A stretch of DNA of 64,000 nt from Bugula neritina (Eukaryota > Bryozoa > Gymnolaemata > Cheilostomatida > Bugulidae): positions 9,061,722 through 9,125,721 of the forward strand of contig OZ037766.1 of the NCBI GenBank assembly GCA_964035545.1, in the 5' to 3' direction. This document shows positions 61,901 to 64,000 of the stretch, piece after piece. The first letter of the stretch is position 1. Every line of letters begins with the position of its first letter. The notes under the pieces were generated by a model. It had not been told where the DNA came from. It did no database searches and was given only the letters and a program-made list of their open reading frames with translations. A program made the position numbers and the translations under genes.

Positions 61901-64000
61901 AGAATTATTGTTTTATCATTTTCTTTTCCGAAAAGGAGGTCATATGCTATATTCTCACCTGATGAGCCATCGAAGCCGCCCACAGCATATACCATGTTGT
62001 CAAGGACAGCTGCACCAAGCGTGCTCCTTCGAGCCTCCATTGGCTGTACTGTCGTCCAGACATCTTTAACAGGGTCATAGACATCAACAGTTCTCACCCT
62101 CAACGAACCATTGAACCCCCCACAGACGTAAACTTGGTTGTTTACCACTGCTACACCTGTATAAACATAACACATAAAGTAGAATTGCAATTGAATACAC
62201 ACATTTTCTAATCTTCTTCATTTAAGTTCCTTAAAATCAATTAAAATAATTATCATAAATAAAATACTTATTAGGAGTCAATGTAAAATTATATCTGAAC
62301 AAAATTTCTTTTTTATTTGTTCTTCAAGTTTACAATGATGTAATAGATAAGACAGCTCTGTGTGTTTCACTGAATTAAATAAACTTTCATAGAGATGAAA
62401 ATATAAAATACAAACTTGCTATTATTATAGATGTTAATACTATTTGTTGATCAAAGCATATGCAACTAGGTAGTGTATTATAAACCATACTAAACATGCA
62501 TTGCATACATATCTTCAAACAACAACATAAATAAACCTAACAAATAAAACACACAGATGCGAGATGAAACCTACCACAGCGACATCGCCTTGTCAGCATT
62601 TCACTAACTTGATTCCAACGTTCATCTTTAAAATCATAAACTTCTACACTTCGAATAGCTTTGGGGGCTTGACCACCCAGCACTAACAGCACCTGTAGAC
62701 ATCAAAACACTTGCTATAATACATAGAATCTGTCAGCCACAAGTGAAAACTTCTCTTGACAGAGAGATAGTACTTAATATATCATATTATATCTTACACT
62801 ATATTAATAATATTTCTGCAGCCCTAGCTAGTGGAAGTTAACTTTATGAATGTAAAAAGCCAGATAATAAACCTTTGGCAGACCAACAGGAGTTCTGCGT
62901 TTAGTTCGAGGCGTGACCAGAGACATATTTTCATTTCCTTTCATAAGATGATATTTAAGAGCTTCGATCAAGTAATCTTTACATTTGGTGTCACCCTTCA
63001 CAAGTTCTTCTTCCTCCACCTGCATATGTGTGTATTGAATGTATTCTAAATTAATAAGTGTAAACTCATGCTATACATGTTTTATATAAATTATAAATAC
63101 TGAAAACGATAGCACCTGTTGCAAGGTTGACATGTATACATTGACTGGCATGTAAGATGAGGCAGATATTTCACCAAGCTATACATATTCTTTAGTACGA
63201 GTTAAACGCTTGGTAGATTGCTCAATATTCTATTCTCTTCAAATATTACTAGATCCAGTGACATCATACCCTAACCAGGTACTCCTGAGTGACCAGTGGC
63301 AACCTGACATACTCCATGATGTGCCCAAAGTGCTGAGACCTTTTCTTAAAGTCGTACTTTACCCATGCCAAAACTGCTTCATACACCTGAGGAGAATATA
63401 TTACAGTGATATATACAGGAGTTTTTGAGCTAGATTAACAATGCACTAAGAAATCTCAACATAATTATAATATCTTTAAATGATAACAAAGTAAAGAGAG
63501 TAAAAAGTTAAACTTTATGCATGGAATATGTGGAATCATAGTCATTCTCCTGTACTATACAATTGATAAGTAAAAATATATATATTATTTACCTGTGACT
63601 CATTTTTAACAGAGAGTCTGTCACTGGAGATCAGCTTCACCAGCTGAGGTAAAGTAAGATGCATAAACTCATCATGTGTAACTACTTCGCTGAAAAAGAC
63701 AATCAAGTTACTTCAAACAACTAGAAAGTATTTCACCTTCAGTATAGTTAACCCTCACGTATGGCCTAGTTAAGGGTAAGAATTTAGTTAATCTAGGATA
63801 CTGCATGCCATCATTCCTAGAAAAAGAGGGTTGGAGAGACAAAGTCATCAGAGCTGAAGTTCCATTATAAATTTCTGATTTCAAAATAGTACAAATCTAA
63901 ATAACTTTTTTTCTTTTAAAAATATACACAAATTAAAGATGGACACAAAAAAGTTTATTAAATAATTAACTCACTTGAAATGTTGCTCAGTATATTGAGT
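59000..64000 (-). CDS. KLHL2/KLHL3: Kelch-like protein 2/3 (Cullin-3 adaptor), 5'-truncated by window edge
   Basis: Substrate receptor of Cullin-3 ubiquitin ligases. Exons in the window, 5' to 3': 64000-63975 (cut by the edge), 63689-63593, 63386-63270, 63019-62873, 62692-62575, 62156-61959, 61083-60982, 59997-59859, 59502-59362, 59172-59000; about 419 codons. Seen: BACK domain (HDEFMHLTLPQLVKLISSD, VYEAVLAWVKYDF, DTKCKDYLIEALKYHLM), the linker PRTKRRTPVGLPK, then six Kelch blades with VLLVLGGQAPKAIRSVEVYD, VCGGFNGSLRVRTVDVYD, YAVGGFDGSS, LYAVGGYDGASRH, AIGGHDGPLVRKSVEVLNP and VIGGDDGSTNLNSVESYD. The order and wording fit KLHL2/KLHL3 (Mayven group), known to act on actin-linked or WNK-kinase substrates; which substrate applies here is unknown. 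The BTB domain should lie just right of the window. KLHL2 and KLHL3 are vertebrate duplicates, so this is likely co-orthologous to both. Confidence 0.94.
60215..60398 (-). mobile_element. tRNA-derived SINE, second copy
   Basis: Same family as the copy at 48186-48405: shared CAGGAGCAATTATAACATTA and ACCCATGACTTGTACC-type blocks, with a GGCCTAGTAATTAGAGCGCA head on the minus strand. More diverged, box B eroded, and no clear target duplication. It lies in the KLHL intron 59998-60981. Confidence 0.7.

Overview
This is AT-rich nuclear DNA from an invertebrate animal. All genes are split by many short GT-AG introns, and every gene I can identify is an animal gene. The protein set would fit a lophotrochozoan (mollusc-, bryozoan- or brachiopod-like), but the sequence alone does not fix the phylum. 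Gene models were read by eye from splice signals, reading-frame continuity and family motifs; there is no transcript evidence.

Layout. (1) 42-11412, + strand: the 3' part (24 exons, about 975 codons) of a UBE2O-type E2/E3 hybrid ubiquitin-conjugating enzyme. Its 5' end lies outside the window. (2) 12354-20329, +: a complete 14-exon gene for a 754-residue secreted-then-anchored type I membrane protein that I cannot assign to a named gene. (3) 21339-37315, -: three tandem CRAL-TRIO genes (alpha-tocopherol-transfer-protein-like), each with eight coding exons at the same positions. The left and middle copies are recent duplicates, and a decayed copy of the third gene's last exon lies between them. 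(4) 40119-42036, +: a SIVA1 orthologue. (5) 44215-53729, +: DDX46/Prp5, a DEAD-box spliceosome helicase, in 21 coding exons. (6) 53848-55616: a dead Tc1/mariner transposon with perfect 27-bp terminal repeats and TA target duplication. (7) 56174-58150, +: ATP synthase subunit g. (8) 59000 to the right edge, -: the BACK and Kelch part of a KLHL2/KLHL3-type Cullin-3 adaptor, with the BTB end outside the window.

The genes do not form one pathway. They are ordinary neighbours: two ubiquitin-ligase components at the ends, a splicing helicase, a mitochondrial ATP synthase subunit, an apoptosis-linked zinc protein and lipid carriers. Two pairs are convergent (membrane protein/CRAL-TRIO copy 1, and ATP synthase g/KLHL). 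One pair is divergent (CRAL-TRIO copy 3/SIVA) around a small GC-richer island.

The non-coding DNA holds tRNA-derived SINEs (one with a clear 17-bp target duplication), hairpin MITE-like elements, minisatellites, three tracts of degenerate TA-N repeats near gene 5' ends, and a hammerhead-ribozyme-like motif upstream of the ATP synthase g gene. I found no convincing new multi-gene system. The most interesting items are the CRAL-TRIO duplication history, the conserved hydrophobic N-terminal extension ahead of two CRAL-TRIO genes, the hammerhead-like motif, the TA-N tracts and the unnamed membrane protein.
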